The notes beneath the pieces are model-generated. The model was not told the origin of the DNA. It saw only the letters and a list, made by a program, of their open reading frames with translations, and did not search any database. A program made the translations under genes and the position numbers. Shown piece by piece: positions 34,640 to 46,030 of a DNA stretch of 64,000 bases (position 1 is its first letter; each line of letters begins with the position of its first letter). Source of the DNA: Lentinula raphanica (lineage: Eukaryota; Basidiomycota; Agaricomycetes; Agaricales; Omphalotaceae). The stretch is taken from NCBI GenBank assembly GCA_027919835.1, contig JANVFP010000016.1:124001-188000 (forward strand), given 5' to 3'.

Positions 34640-36595
34640 GTTCGGTCTTCTTTTCCAGGTGATAGCGTGAGTAGCTTCGTCGATTGCTTGACTTGATTGT
34701 TCAAGTGGACTGATGATTCTTCCTCTGTTACTTATTATCAGATACCACCCAGCAAATCGACCTCCGGGAACTGATTTTGCTCGTACCTCAGGTACTTCCG
34801 GGGAAGAGTCGAAGAACTTTGCTCGAGAATCTCGATGTCTACTTGATCCGTATGTAGCACTTAGTCCTTTGTCCGTTCCCAGGTCTTTGTGGGGCATCGT
34901 TGGGTCTGGATAGTAGTGTTTCCGTTTTGCATATGTAGTCGTGAACGGGGAAGATTCATTGTGAGTTGATGTTCGTGGAAGTTTGCTTGTGTAAACTGTG
35001 AAGTAAAAGTTCAAGGAGCGACGTCAATGATTCTAAGCGCCCGTGTCAATTGTCTTCTACCACTGACTAGGTTTTACTTGCTCTATGTTTTCGCTCATCC
35101 GACCCACTTCAATCTTTCAACCCATCTACTCCCTTTCCATTGACCTTCGTACACATCATGATCCACGTCACCCAAAAGCCAGCGAGCGGAGATACGAACT
35201 GGTTCGTGGCAAGTTCAAACTTTATGCAGTGCAGCGAAATCTTAGCCTTACATCTTCTCATTGTGAATCAGACCTGAAGACAAACACCGGGATGGTAATC
35301 AGCGTTATCAGTAGCGCGTTTTTTTTTGTCTCGCCATCGGATCATGGTCTCTTCTACGTTCTCGAGTTCTGTGAGGAGATTGCTGAAGACGGCTGGCTAA
35401 TACTGCGAGGCTCTGGGCAATCCATTCATAGGTGCCGTGTCTTGTTCTCTTTGTGCTGTCCCACACTGATTGGAATCTCAACAGCACCTTCGTTCTGCCA
35501 ATCTCCCTCATATTCTCGAATCTTCCCCATCGCGTACTAGTGATTTCTTGTGGCTATCTAGATGGCTGTACCATTGATATTCACTCGGCCTCTGGAATTG
35601 CAACGTTCCCCATTGGTGGTTACTCTCCTCGCTTCTGACCAGATCATCCCGTGCAAAAACTTATTGGCGCACGACCATGTGCATGAGATTGTATACCTGT
35701 GTACTCCTGGACTTTCCCGCTTCACCATGGGGCCAAAAATCAAGTGCAGCGTCTGATGCGTTCAAATCGTCGCTTGTGGTTGCTGTGTCCGATATCTAGG
35801 CCCAAGGAGATCCCAAGTTGATGCTGATGCGAGTTGGTGCGTTGAAGTAGAGCCTCAAGGGCCAACGGGGTACGTCAAATCTCTCGATGATATTTCTGGC
35901 TATGTACTTATCGTGGAGCATCAGGTTCAGAGCTACATAGATGATAACCGTCAAACCCAAACGATTACAATCACAGTTGACAGTCGAAGTGGATATGCCT
36001 TCTAAGCTTCAGGCTGTAGGGAACCGTGTTGATCAAAAGACAGGGCGAGTTTACTCGATACATAGCGAGGATCGATATACAGTAATAAGGTCTCTTGCAT
36101 CTGAAGTCCCGATAGACGAATACAAGCTCACATGCATCATTGATCAGACACGATTCTTTGCACCATATGATGTTGTGCGATAAGCAGGTCAAACAGCCTC
36201 ATTGGAATTGCGCCTGGTGGCAAAGGGTGGCTCTGATGAGCTCTGGTGGCGCTCCATTCAGTTGCGCGACAAGTCTGGCTAGATGCAGCTGTTGGTTTTC
36301 GGAGATGGGCTAAGATAGGTTGATTGAGAGATATACAGCACAAGGTGATACGAATAAAACAAGGGTGAGCCCTATGCACACATACATTCACATCTGGACT
36401 GAGCGACGGAGCTGACCATATGCATTCCCGTTAGAAAAAGGCATTGGTTCTTGGAGATAAGAAAAGATGGTCGATTGAGAGATATACGGCGTCGTACGGC
36501 ACAAGGCGATACGGATTGATACGAAGGATCGTCCAGGATCGTCGACACAAAGTGAGCCTATGCCCGCCGTGTAGTCGTTCATGCTCACTTATGCG
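34640..36595. other. No confident gene; local repeats
   Basis: Frames at 34713-34913, 35085-35540 and 35941-36183 (+) look partly protein-like but have no signal peptide, shared leader or clear introns. A short duplicated promoter-like segment (GATTGAGAGATATAC, CACAAGG.GATACG) occurs at about 36320-36360 and again at 36470-36520. Confidence 0.35.
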
Positions 36596-36870
36596 TATAA
36601 AAGGCTAGCAAATTTCCTCTCGATTCCCTCACTTACTGGTTGAGTTCTATCTCCCCTCGTACACCACACCGCTGAAAACAAAAAGAGTTCTTCGCTGGCG
36701 AAGATCACTGAAAGCGTTCCACAACTTGTTCAAGTTATCACACCTCAACTTTGTCTACGTTCATCGAGTATGTTTCCTTGTTCGTTTTCGTTGACCGTTC
36801 GTGAATGCTTACACGGTTTAACCTTTTACTTGCAGGTAGTCTTCACCCAAACGATTTCGGTATCACCATC
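36596..36870 (+). promoter_or_regulatory. Promoter and 5' leader of secreted-protein gene B
   Basis: TATAAAAG at 36596-36603, then CGATTCCCTCACTTACTGG, GGTTGAG, and the hairpin TTCTTCGC-TG-GCGAAGA at 36688-36704. A leader intron runs from CGAGTATGTT (about 36769) to TTACTTGCAG (36836). The ATG is at 36871. Confidence 0.68.
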
Positions 36871-37326
36871 ATGCGTCTTCCGATCGCTTCATTGTTCATT
36901 GTCGGTGCTGTTCTGCTTCAAGTTGTAGCTGCTGCGCCTTATCCGGTGAGTGATTGACGAGTATTGTGGCATGAGCTTGAATGTCAACCGGGGGTTCATT
37001 GTACAGGGCCAGGCAGATTCCAGGGAAACAACGGGGAATACTGGAGGCAGCGGTGGCGGCTCCACTGCCAAGACACATACTCCTGACAAAGGACAGAAGG
37101 CTACTCAGTCTACTACGGACGAGTCCAAGGGTTTTGATCCTCATGACTTGGGCCAGACCTCTTCATATCAGGGTTCAGACGGAAGAACCATATATGTAGA
37201 TCGGTACCCGGTGAGTATCTCTTTGTCGATCACCTTCAGGTTTCTAGTAGGCCTTGATCGCAGGATTGATAATTGACGTTCTGTTCCTTTTGCTAGGATG
37301 GCAGAAAGGATCAATCTTACCCCTAG
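36871..37326 (+). CDS. Small secreted protein B of the array (102 aa)
   Basis: Exons 36871-36945, 37007-37210 and 37297-37326, all phase 0. Exon 1 is the signal peptide (MRLPIASLFIVGAVLLQV, AAAPYP) ending CCG|GTGAGT. The mature part is Gly/Ser/Thr/Lys-rich, with GGSGGGST and then YQGSDGRTIYVDRYP, ending DGRKDQSYP. There is no cysteine. It has almost nothing in common with A, C and D beyond the signal exon and splice junction. Complete promoter and leader are present. Confidence 0.7.
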
Positions 37327-37579
37327 GGCGAGAGAGGAACTCTGCTCGAGACTGTCAGTCTCGAGGTTCTTGCGAGGTATTTCTGCGTCTGGTGGGTAGA
37401 AGTTTTAGTGTATGTAGACGTGTGTTGTTTGTGGAGGTTGTAGAGGGGGAGTAGGAAAGATCGTTACATAGTCTTCTAGTAGCTCATCGAGAGAATTATG
37501 GCACAATCTCAGTCTGATTCGAACTGATGAGGGGTGATTCGGTGAACCGTGCTCAGTTTTTTGCCAGATATCAACGATC

Positions 37580-38353
37580 ATGCGTCTTCCTATCACTACT
37601 TCGGTGTTCATTTTTGGTGTTGTTTTCCTCCACTTTGGAGCTGCTGCGCCTTACCCGGTGAGTGGCTGATGGCGATGAGTGTTAGAAACGTAAATATTGA
37701 TCAAGGAGCATGTTCCCGTTGTTCATTGACGTTCAGGTTGCAACAGGAGAGCCAGGGGCCGGGCTCACTGGAAGCAGCGGCAACATTGCACCCCCTAGCA
37801 ATGAAGGACTCAACCCTTTGGATGTCAAAGCGAACAGCAGACCGAGCCCGGCTACAAGTGTCACAGAACCGACTCAGAATGGGGCCCACTCGAAGTCATA
37901 TGGACATGACAAGTACATAAATGACAAGTACCAGGATGACAAGGACCGTCGGAGAAGGTCGAGAATGGCATTGAAGAGTATTATGGTTGACTCACAATTC
38001 TTCAGTCCTGGTGGGTCAGTGTTCATTTTGAACGAGTCTTGAATAAGGATTGATTCGACTACCATGACTAATGCTCTCCCCTCCCTTTGCACCTTCCGCG
38101 TTCAAAGTTTCGGTCAACGCGGAGCTCATTTTGACCCGTATGTATACGAACTTCGGAATTCTCTCGACGGTTTTTCGCATCCAGGAGCCGCATATGCGCC
38201 TGCCAAAACCCCGGTAAGTGAGCTTCTTCCAATTCCATTCCACCGCCGCTCCCCTCGAATCTTCTCGAGTCCTCAGCTACCTGGGTCGATGTAATAATGC
38301 CATCTCGTTTCTTTTTCTAGAAACCGGAAAAACCGAACCCCCAAGGGACGTGA
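37580..38353 (+). CDS. Small secreted protein C of the array (164 aa)
   Basis: Exons 37580-37657, 37737-38014, 38108-38213 and 38321-38353. The signal exon (MRLPITTSVFIFGVVF, AAAPYP) is nearly the same as in B. The mature part has a Pro/Gly/Ser region, a basic and acidic stretch (HDKYINDKYQDDKDRRRR), then GAHFDPYVYELRNSLDGF and the end KPEKPNPQGT. The start lies only 253 bp after the stop of B, and I find no TATA box or leader hairpin, so its promoter may have been lost in the duplication. Confidence 0.7.
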
Positions 38354-39226
38354 GCTTGGCACCCGGAGGCGTTATTTCTCGAGAACTTCCGGAGGGAAGA
38401 GGGAGGCGGGCGGGGGACGACCTTCCGCAAGGTGTTCAAGGTGTTCAAGATGTTCGAGATGTCGACAGTGTTCGAGTCGATATCTCGATATCTAGGACTA
38501 CTACGGTCACCCGTAGACGTCTCTCCTCTCCCTCCTGCCAGTGTCATCGCGGTGAAGTTCACGAGAAATTTCGGTTTAGGATTTGGATGTTGAAGGAGCT
38601 TTGTGTTTTTCGAGTCTTGAAGTCGTTACGTGGTATTGTGGTGGATGTATGTATATGTGTATATGTGTGGAAGGCTACAGCAGATGGAGGGGATTTTAGA
38701 GTGTTGGCGTTCGAACTACGTGCATGATAGTCCTCCTACTCAAGAACGAAGTTCTCGACGTTACCATACGCAGGGCGATAATTTTGAGCTTGAGACCTTG
38801 AGAACCTACGACTCGATCATAGCGTGTGTTATGGGCTATCGAATTCCGAAGGCTGTAGTAACTGCCTGTAGTAGCCTCTGGTAACATCGCCAACTTTCAA
38901 CTTTGACCATAGCAGTGCCCTCGGATGTTGCTGTGATAAAGTGATAATTGATAGTCATCGATTTCGAGCGCCTGCGAGCGCTTCACCGGCGCTGCACTCC
39001 TTAAACTCGAACTTGGCCCTCAGAAGACACCACATACGAGGCTCACCGCTGAAGTTCGAACTTGGAACTTTTGCTATAACTTCATCGAAATTTCACTGGA
39101 CCGTAGACGAGGATCATAGACTATTCAAAGTCCATCGGAATGAGCGACGGAGAAGTGTAACCATAGACCCCCCGATGGCAGAACAGCAGAGAACAGCCCA
39201 TCAGCGGAGTGAGCCCTAGTGAGCCA
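38354..39226. other. Intergenic, nothing supported
   Basis: Frames here overlap the 3' end of gene C and lack support. Confidence 0.35.
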
Positions 39227-39580
39227 TATAACGAATTAGACCCCAGAAAATTTCCTTCTTGATTCGCTACCACTACATACTCACCTTCGTACGCTCAGTT
39301 GCTCACTGGTTGAGTTCCGAGTCTCTTCAAACGAATCCCCACCCTCAGTTCACAGTCTTCGCTGGCGAAGATTACGATTCAGTTGGTACAAAAGCCCTCT
39401 CTCGTACACGAACTTTCATCTGCATATCGATTTACGACTGTCATTCGACACGAACCGAACGAACGAACGAACGAAATCTTTTCTTTCTTTCCAACACAAC
39501 AATCCACGAAAATTCGATCGAGAACCTATATCGAACGAACGATCTTCTCATCTTATCCATCAACCTTCATTCTGTCCAAT
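39227..39580 (+). promoter_or_regulatory. Promoter and 5' leader of secreted-protein gene D
   Basis: TATAACG at 39227-39233, CTTGATTCGCTAC, then about 30 inserted bases, CACTGGTTGAGTTCC, and the hairpin TCTTCGC-TG-GCGAAGA at 39356-39372. The remaining leader is long, with a small GAAC tandem repeat (ACCGAACGAACGAACGAACG) at about 39456. Confidence 0.6.
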
Positions 39581-40565
39581 ATGCGTCTTTTAACTACGTT
39601 CAACAAGTCTCTCTCTTTGTCCTTCTCTGCTGTGGTCATCCTCAGCATCATCTCCTCCCAACTCCATCTCGTATCCGCTGCACCTGCTCCCGTAGTACCT
39701 GTTCCTGCGCCTACGCCCGCACCTGCACCTTTCCCGGTGAGTTCACTCTATAAACATCTAACGGACTCTAGAACTGCTATACTAATTTCTCGTTTCGACT
39801 ACGTAGGAACAAGTACAGGCAATCCGCACCACTGCTCCTCAGGCTCAAGTCTCAGCTGAGGGTGTAACGGGTGTCGCCGCAGGTTTCTCACTTGTCGAGC
39901 GAGATAACCACGATGGTGATGATGATGCTGGATTTAGACTCAACCGTCGTCAGGTCGGCTACACCAGATATGATGATGGTGTTGGCGGTCGTGGTGGCGT
40001 TGGCGGTAACACCGTCGGCTTTGGTGGCGGGGGAGGGAGCTTCGGCCAACCCAAACCCAAACCCAGCCCTCAGAACCTTCGAGCTGCGCCCACCACTTCC
40101 CAATCAGGCTCCCCCTCCGCCTCCGCCATCAAAATTCGTGCCAATTTCAAAGGCACAGGAATGAAGACGAGCCTTGAGGAACAGAACCTAATCAACTCCA
40201 ACATTCAAGCCAAACTTGGCCGTATATATGTTCTCTACAATTCCCTCCATCCCAATGTCGCTTCCCAAGACAAACCCTCGATCACGATCTCAGGCACTTG
40301 CGAAAGGTTTGACTCGGTCGATGTCAGACACAATCCGCTGGGCGCTGGTGGGAAAGCCCCGAAGATCGTGAGCTATACGGTTAATTTGGGAAACCTTTTT
40401 CCTGGGGGGAAGGTCTCTAAGGGTGTTTTGAATTTGGTTACTGGGAAGCATGCAGTGATTAAGGATGCGACTGGAGATGATATTGAGGCTCATCTGGAGG
40501 AGTTGAAGGCGAAGAAGGCGAAGAAGGCGGCAGATAAGGAGAAGAACACATCTCAAACGCGTTGA
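39581..40565 (+). CDS. Secreted protein D of the array (about 300 aa)
   Basis: Exons 39581-39736 and 39807 or 39819-40565. The first exon carries a signal peptide and a Pro/Ala repeat (APAPVVPVPAPTP) and ends TTCCCG|GTGAGT like gene A. The acceptor at 39819 (GTACAG) matches genes A and B; 39807 is also in frame. The mature part has an RR site, a Gly-rich stretch, a Pro/Ser stretch and a C-terminal domain of about 120 residues (QAKLGRIYVLYNSLHP, ITISGTCERFDSVDV) with a Lys/Ala-rich tail. It is the largest member of the array and the family is unknown. Confidence 0.75.
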
Positions 40566-41066
40566 GGGGATTGTCATGGTGATGTTGAGTTTTCCAAGTC
40601 CTTCGTTGGGAGTCCAGGGGAAGGAGAGGGAGGTAGTCTGATGAATGGCGGCGCGCATTTGTTGCAAGAAAGGTTGTCTCAAGGGAACGAGAGGGTTAGT
40701 AGGCATTCTGGGGGGTTGTCAAGCTTCACGGGGAAAGTAGTAGTAGTTAGCCGTTTCAACACCGTATGTTTAACTATATCATGGATCATCAATATGATAT
40801 GGATATACATACTTCATTCTCGCATTCGATCTCTCTTCGAGACTCTAACCATCGACTCAGCATTCATTAACATCCTCCGTCGCGAGACCTTGCATAAAAA
40901 GCTAACACAGACCACTTGAAGCTCGAAAAGGTTTGCACCAGAGCACCGTGAAACGTTTTGAACAGCCCTTCAGTTTACCCCTCAGTGGGGTAGACCTCAT
41001 ACCTGTTTCTGACAATATTCGAAGAGACGATTGTCATTGGCAGTACGGAGACTACAGAGTACTGCG
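40566..41066. other. Intergenic between convergent genes
   Basis: No gene seen; 3' flanks of gene D and the next minus-strand gene. Confidence 0.4.
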
Positions 41067-42103
41067 TCATGAATCACCGGAGGTATTGGCTGGGAAAACA
41101 TGAAGATTATCTGGAGGTATACCACTAGACTCCGTATTCTTCCCTCTAGTTTTGCGGCGTTTCCCACTGCTAGCCTGTAGATCCCCAGCACGTTTGATTG
41201 ACGCTTCGGGAACATAACCACGTAGAGCGTTCTCGTATGTGTCTTTCAGATTCTGCACGCGAGCCTGCTCTTGTGCAAGATCTGGAAGGAGCTCCGATCT
41301 GTAACCAGGTTCACCCTTGACCCCAACTGAGAAATGATTCCCGAGGCTATGAGCATTCTTCAAGTGTCTCAAAACTATCCGGTCGTTGTCGGCGGCCTTG
41401 GAAATCTTGCGGCGATTCTCCGTCTCACCCCATTGGTCTGATGGTATACCTGAAGTCTGAGCATGAATAGTTGCACTCCACTGATGGTATTTGAGAGATG
41501 GAACTCATACCTGCAAGTTCATCATGAAGTTTCCGCTTGCGTTTTGTGTTTGAGGTAAAACTTATAATTGGTGTCGACGTCAAGCTGGGCTTGTTCCTTT
41601 GGAGTTGGTGAAGGTACTTTGGGCTCATTGGCAGCCCTCCGTCCAAGCGGCTTGGAGTCGACGGAGTTATATGAAGTATCTGTAACGGTGCTTTGGTCGT
41701 GCTGGACAAAGGAAGTATATTACAAATTAGTCTTGTTAGTCGTCATGTGTAAGGAGAGAAAGGCGTACATCATGAACATCAGCGCCGTCTCGTAAACTCC
41801 ACGTCTTGCCGAAGAACTCACCGGAAGTCTATAATCAGAGTCATCAAAGAATGGAGAAAGTTCAGTATCAATCTAATCAAGTGGCACTATAATCACGACA
41901 CTGACTGTGACAGAATTAGCAAGGACACCAACATTGAGCCTCGCAGTGGCTGGAAACCCATCAGCAGGCTGGAGCTGATGCAGGGGTGCATTAGAGCGCT
42001 CTTCGTGACCAGAAAGAGCTTCGGAGGGAGGTAGCATTGAAGTCGGAGCAGCGAGGGCAGTCGAGACAGCCCCGACGACATAAACAAGGGCAAAGCGAGT
42101 CAT
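41067..42103 (-). CDS. Secreted protein of unknown function, 3' exons unresolved
   Basis: The 5' exons are clear: 41906-42103 (signal peptide MTRFALVYVVGAVSTALA), 41769-41828 (TSGEFFGKTWSLRDGADVHD) and a third starting at 41701. The last exon, about 41067-41490, encodes a basic region (SGIPSDQWGETENRRKI, LPDLAQEQARVQNLKDTYEN). The middle cannot be fixed by eye, because all three frames of 41500-41600 contain stops or conflicting donors. Candidate donors are GTACCT near 41630 or GTCGAC near 41580, joined to the acceptor CCATCAG near 41490. A CATAAAAG box lies about 125 bp upstream of the ATG. Confidence 0.5.
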
Positions 42104-43900
42104 ACTAGGTGGACGAGTACGATCTTTTAGACGAAGTATAGTGCAGTAAGAGAAGAGTGCGAAGATGCGAATGTGCGAGGAATAACGAGGAGACCAGCTC
42201 TGAGGGAAACAAAGGGTTACTCGGACGTCTTTTATGCTCGACAAAGGCTATAGATAGTAGAAATGGGCTGTGCTGGTTATCACTCGCTGAAAGCATGATC
42301 AAACAGGGTTGATTGGGCAATGGGAGATGATGCGATTGATGATCTGCGCCCCCAATCCCATATGCTCATTGAGGGAATATTGGGTATAGCACTCACCGGT
42401 GGTGTACTATACTCATCCGGAAGTACTAGGAAGTTTTCATTTGAGAAAACGACGCCTATGAGAAATAGCTCGATTCTAATCTTACACCTTCAGACTTCAA
42501 CGGCTTCTCACCCTTCGTCTTTCAACAGTCAGGAAGTGAGCACTGCTCAGGGTGTACACGATCCTTCCTACATTCAGTGTACATGTTTCAGCTCGAATAT
42601 CTTCAAGAGCGAATGCGAGGCAGGTGAAAGAATGTAACGATGAGGAGCCGGTGACTCGTGAGATGATTGTCCTTGAGCCTTTTTTGAGTCGTCCTGCGTA
42701 CGCGGAAGCGAGCCTGGAAAATAAATGAGTAAGTGCACGAGATTTGGGGGGATAGATGAAGAAAGGGACGAATGAAGGAATGGACCAAGACGAGGGCGTA
42801 CACTCAACGGTACTATAGTTCTATTGAAGTTGCCCAGGGCAATGGATTTCATTCATGCTCCCTACTCCCTCCGATGGTCCGACTTATCGACAGTTCAGTT
42901 GAATTTCTTCAATCTCTTGTATGAGAACTTCATTCTCCTCTCCTCTTGAGCCCTTCCTCCCGTCGAAATCTTTGTGTCCCAATCGAGCTCTGAGCATCCA
43001 TCCAAGCAATGAGACCAACCGAGTCCACGTCGTTGTCAATCACGCTTGAGGGCGATATATCTGAGTGACTGAGCAGAATTGAGTTGGTTGTTTGATTTGA
43101 AAGGCCAACGACGTAGGGTTTCGTGAGGTCGGGATATTGTGTGTGTTTTGTAGTTTTCGTGTTTGGTATTTAGCGTTGAGCGTTTCAAACATTAAGGGAA
43201 AATAGCTGTGGTACTGAACGTCGTGGTTGAGAGAAGAGAATATCAATCTCGTAGGCGCTCGGCCGCGCGTCAATTGGCCCGGAACGGGAATAGAGTTGAT
43301 CACGTCTTGAATTCATGAGAAAAATCTCTCTCTTTCTCTTGAACCACTGCGGCCATTGGGTCAAAAGATCTGAATTCTCATTCAAAAGAAAGGATCTCGT
43401 TGCACACACGTTGTATTCTTCTTCGTACTCTCTTCTCGTCTCCCTCAACCTCCACCTTCACCTTACTCCTTCGTCTCACCGATACCGCTGTTCGTTATCC
43501 GCCCTTGAAACGGGACTATTATTTGCGGCTCTGGCCTGGCTCGAGGATTCGAAAACGTTCCGTTGAAGCACTGAAGGCGAAACGATAACGACGAAACGAG
43601 GATTTGAAGGATAACGGACTACAAAAGACAAAAGAAGGGATTAACTCTTCACGCCGCAACCACAACCACAACCACCATCGTGATACCCCGCACATCACTC
43701 TATACGCATACGCATACCCTTCCCATACCACCCATCGGCCCTACTAAGGATCAAATACGAAACGAGACCAAGCTAGCACAAAACAAAACGAGGTCGAACG
43801 AGACGAAGAGGTAGAGACTCACAGAGTTACGATACGCAGAGAGGAGCTGACGAAACAGACACAGAGACGATAACATTAACACCGAACAAAACTCACGAAG
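42104..43900. other. Long intergenic region and NADAR-gene leader
   Basis: No supported gene. The last few hundred bases before 43901 are rich in AACGA- and ACGAAAC-like motifs and probably form the leader and promoter of the next gene. Confidence 0.4.
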
Positions 43901-46030
43901 ATGGGTCAGGCCGGCTCAAAACAACAACAGCAACAGGGAGGCAGCGGCGGAGGAGTCTATCCTCCTCAATTTGCCCCGCAATTTTCACAACAGATGTCAC
44001 AATATCCTCCTCAGTATCAATATGCGCAGGGACAGGGACAGAACCGTCACCTCGTCGTCCCGTATCCGATCTTCGCTCAACCGCAAGGCCAGGGGCAGCC
44101 GCAGATGATGCAGATGCCTCAGGCTCAACCGCAGCAGCAACCGCAGATGCAGTTTCAGAGGGTCGGAACGTCGTCTGGGACTGGGACGCAGGGGAGGAGT
44201 ACGAGGAAGAAGAAGACGAAGAGACGGAGGGAGAATGGTATGTCATTTCATTTCGTTTTCGCTCCATTTGTTTTCGTGTTCATTTCAATTCGTTTCCTGT
44301 CGTTTCGTCCATTCTCTTCAATCCGTTTATACTCTCCGTTCATATGCTTAAGGTTATCATTCTATCTAGCTACGAACATGTCTATGCCCATGCCAATGGG
44401 CATTCCTGTTCCCATCGTATCCGAACCTGGAGCTGCTCCTCCTCAGCCAAGTGTCGCTGGAGGAGGAGAAACCCTGGTCAACTTTCCTATCGAACCCCAA
44501 GCACGGGCTATCCCACGAGGACGAGCCCAGACGCCATATCACGCACCTGTTCTTCCTCCGGATTCAGATTCAGACGACGACAATGAAGACTCTGACGAGG
44601 AAGAAGAAGAAGCACATCCAATGCCAACACCCATGCGCGTTATCACCCCTGCACCTCCAACGTCCGCAGCTGGAAATCCACCACCGCCTATCCTACTCCA
44701 ATCAACACAATCCACTCAACCTTCTTCTCAACGACCACGACGACGAACACGACACTCGCGGCATCAATCAGAACCTCTTCAAACCCAACCTCCTGCGTTT
44801 ATCCCTCCACAAGTTGATATAGCTCCTTCACTTCCAACTGGCCCATCAGCATTCGACCGTCCGCCATGGACGCCGTCTAAAAACCCTCTTCCGCTGCCTC
44901 CGAGGGACTTGTTCGAGGACGAGTCATATAGGGTTGAGTTGGATATTCCAAGGGGCAGAGAGGTCTTGGGTGCATTGTATGGATATGGAGGGAGGGGATT
45001 GGGTGGAAGTCTGGGCAGAAGAGGAGGGGAAATGGGTGTAGGGGGAAGAGGAGGAGAGACAACAAGGTCAAAGAGTACGGGCTTGTTTGGAGGCAGAGGT
45101 CTGTTACGGACATTGACTGGGACACGGGGAAGGAAGGAACGCGAGCGAGAAAGAGAGCGTGAACGAGAGAGGGAACGAGAACGAGAGATGGAGGAGAGGA
45201 CTGGGAGGCATCTAGCTAGTGTGCGACTGGTTCCGTTCCCAGTTGCCGTGGATCGCGCACAGAGAGAATCATCGGCGATGACAGCAGGGGCGGAACCCAG
45301 AGCGTTCGAGCATGTGCCGAGAACCCCGACTGCGATGCCGACAGCGGCGGTGGCAGCACAAGCAACGACGACGGCTCAGGCCGCACAGGCAATGCCGGTG
45401 GCAGCGGACAACGAACCTAGACAGGTTGATCGTCAGCCTCCGTTTCCTGTGATGCTCGGTCCTAGTGCTTCTACCTCCCAACCACCACAACCCACCTTCT
45501 CAGATCCCCGACCACCTTCTGCCCATCATGACCCCTCCTCCTCTCCACCCCAACCCCTGCTAATTTTCACCCAACAATCCCCTCACTACCAATCCTTCTT
45601 TCCCCACTCTCCCCACCGTGTCTTCCATGACTCCCTCTTGTACCCTACTGCCACCCACCTGCATGAAGCCCTCAAATACCTCCCAAACCACCCAACCATT
45701 GCCTCTCAAATCCGTCTCTCTCCCTCCCTTTCCTCTGTGTACCCTCTCTCAGCAGCAAACACCGCCTATGTCCGTCCAGACTGGGGTGAGATTTTTGTAC
45801 AGGAGATGGAGAAAGTGCTGGAGTTGAAGTTTAGGCAGCATCCAGAGTTGAGGGATTTGTTAGTGGAGGGTGTGGTGGGGAGGAAGGGGAGGGAGGTGAT
45901 TTATAGGGATGAGAAGGATGCCTTTTGGGGGGATGGGGGAGGGGAAGGGAGGGGGGCAAATGAGTTGGGCAAGTGTTTGAGGAGAGTAAGGGATAGGTTG
46001 ATTGATGAGAGAGATAGAGGGCTGGGGTGA
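43901..46030 (+). CDS. NADAR (YbiA-like) protein with long disordered N-terminus (665 aa)
   Basis: Exons 43901-44237 and 44370-46030 around a 132-bp intron that happens to keep the frame. The N-terminus MGQAGSK fits an N-myristoylation signal (Gly2, Ser6), so membrane attachment is likely. About 500 residues are low complexity: Gln/Pro/Gly-rich, an acidic run, Arg-rich segments and an (RE)n repeat near residue 385. The C-terminal 150 residues form a NADAR domain: FTQQSPHYQSFFPHSP, AAN..YVRPDWGEIFVQEM, KFRQHPELRDLL, and DAFWGDGGGEGRGANELG with the conserved WGDG/N-LG signature. NADAR proteins act as N-glycosidases on riboflavin intermediates or ADP-ribose-linked substrates; which applies here is unknown. 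Confidence 0.88.
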   Translation: MGQAGSKQQQQQGGSGGGVYPPQFAPQFSQQMSQYPPQYQYAQGQGQNRHLVVPYPIFAQPQGQGQPQMMQMPQAQPQQQPQMQFQRVGTSSGTGTQGRSTRKKKTKRRRENGMSFHFVFAPFVFVFISIRFLSFRPFSSIRLYSPFICLRLSFYLATNMSMPMPMGIPVPIVSEPGAAPPQPSVAGGGETLVNFPIEPQARAIPRGRAQTPYHAPVLPPDSDSDDDNEDSDEEEEEAHPMPTPMRVITPAPPTSAAGNPPPPILLQSTQSTQPSSQRPRRRTRHSRHQSEPLQTQPPAFIPPQVDIAPSLPTGPSAFDRPPWTPSKNPLPLPPRDLFEDESYRVELDIPRGREVLGALYGYGGRGLGGSLGRRGGEMGVGGRGGETTRSKSTGLFGGRGLLRTLTGTRGRKEREREREREREREREREMEERTGRHLASVRLVPFPVAVDRAQRESSAMTAGAEPRAFEHVPRTPTAMPTAAVAAQATTTAQAAQAMPVAADNEPRQVDRQPPFPVMLGPSASTSQPPQPTFSDPRPPSAHHDPSSSPPQPLLIFTQQSPHYQSFFPHSPHRVFHDSLLYPTATHLHEALKYLPNHPTIASQIRLSPSLSSVYPLSAANTAYVRPDWGEIFVQEMEKVLELKFRQHPELRDLLVEGVVGRKGREVIYRDEKDAFWGDGGGEGRGANELGKCLRRVRDRLIDERDRGLG

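Noticed and set aside
35085..35540. 151-codon plus-strand ORF
   Set aside because: Composition is not convincing and there is no leader or family match; kept only as part of the uncertain region.
44238..44369. Hydrophobic segment read in frame within the NADAR gene
   Set aside because: It starts GTATGT, ends CTATCTAG and is a 132-bp intron that only by chance keeps the frame.
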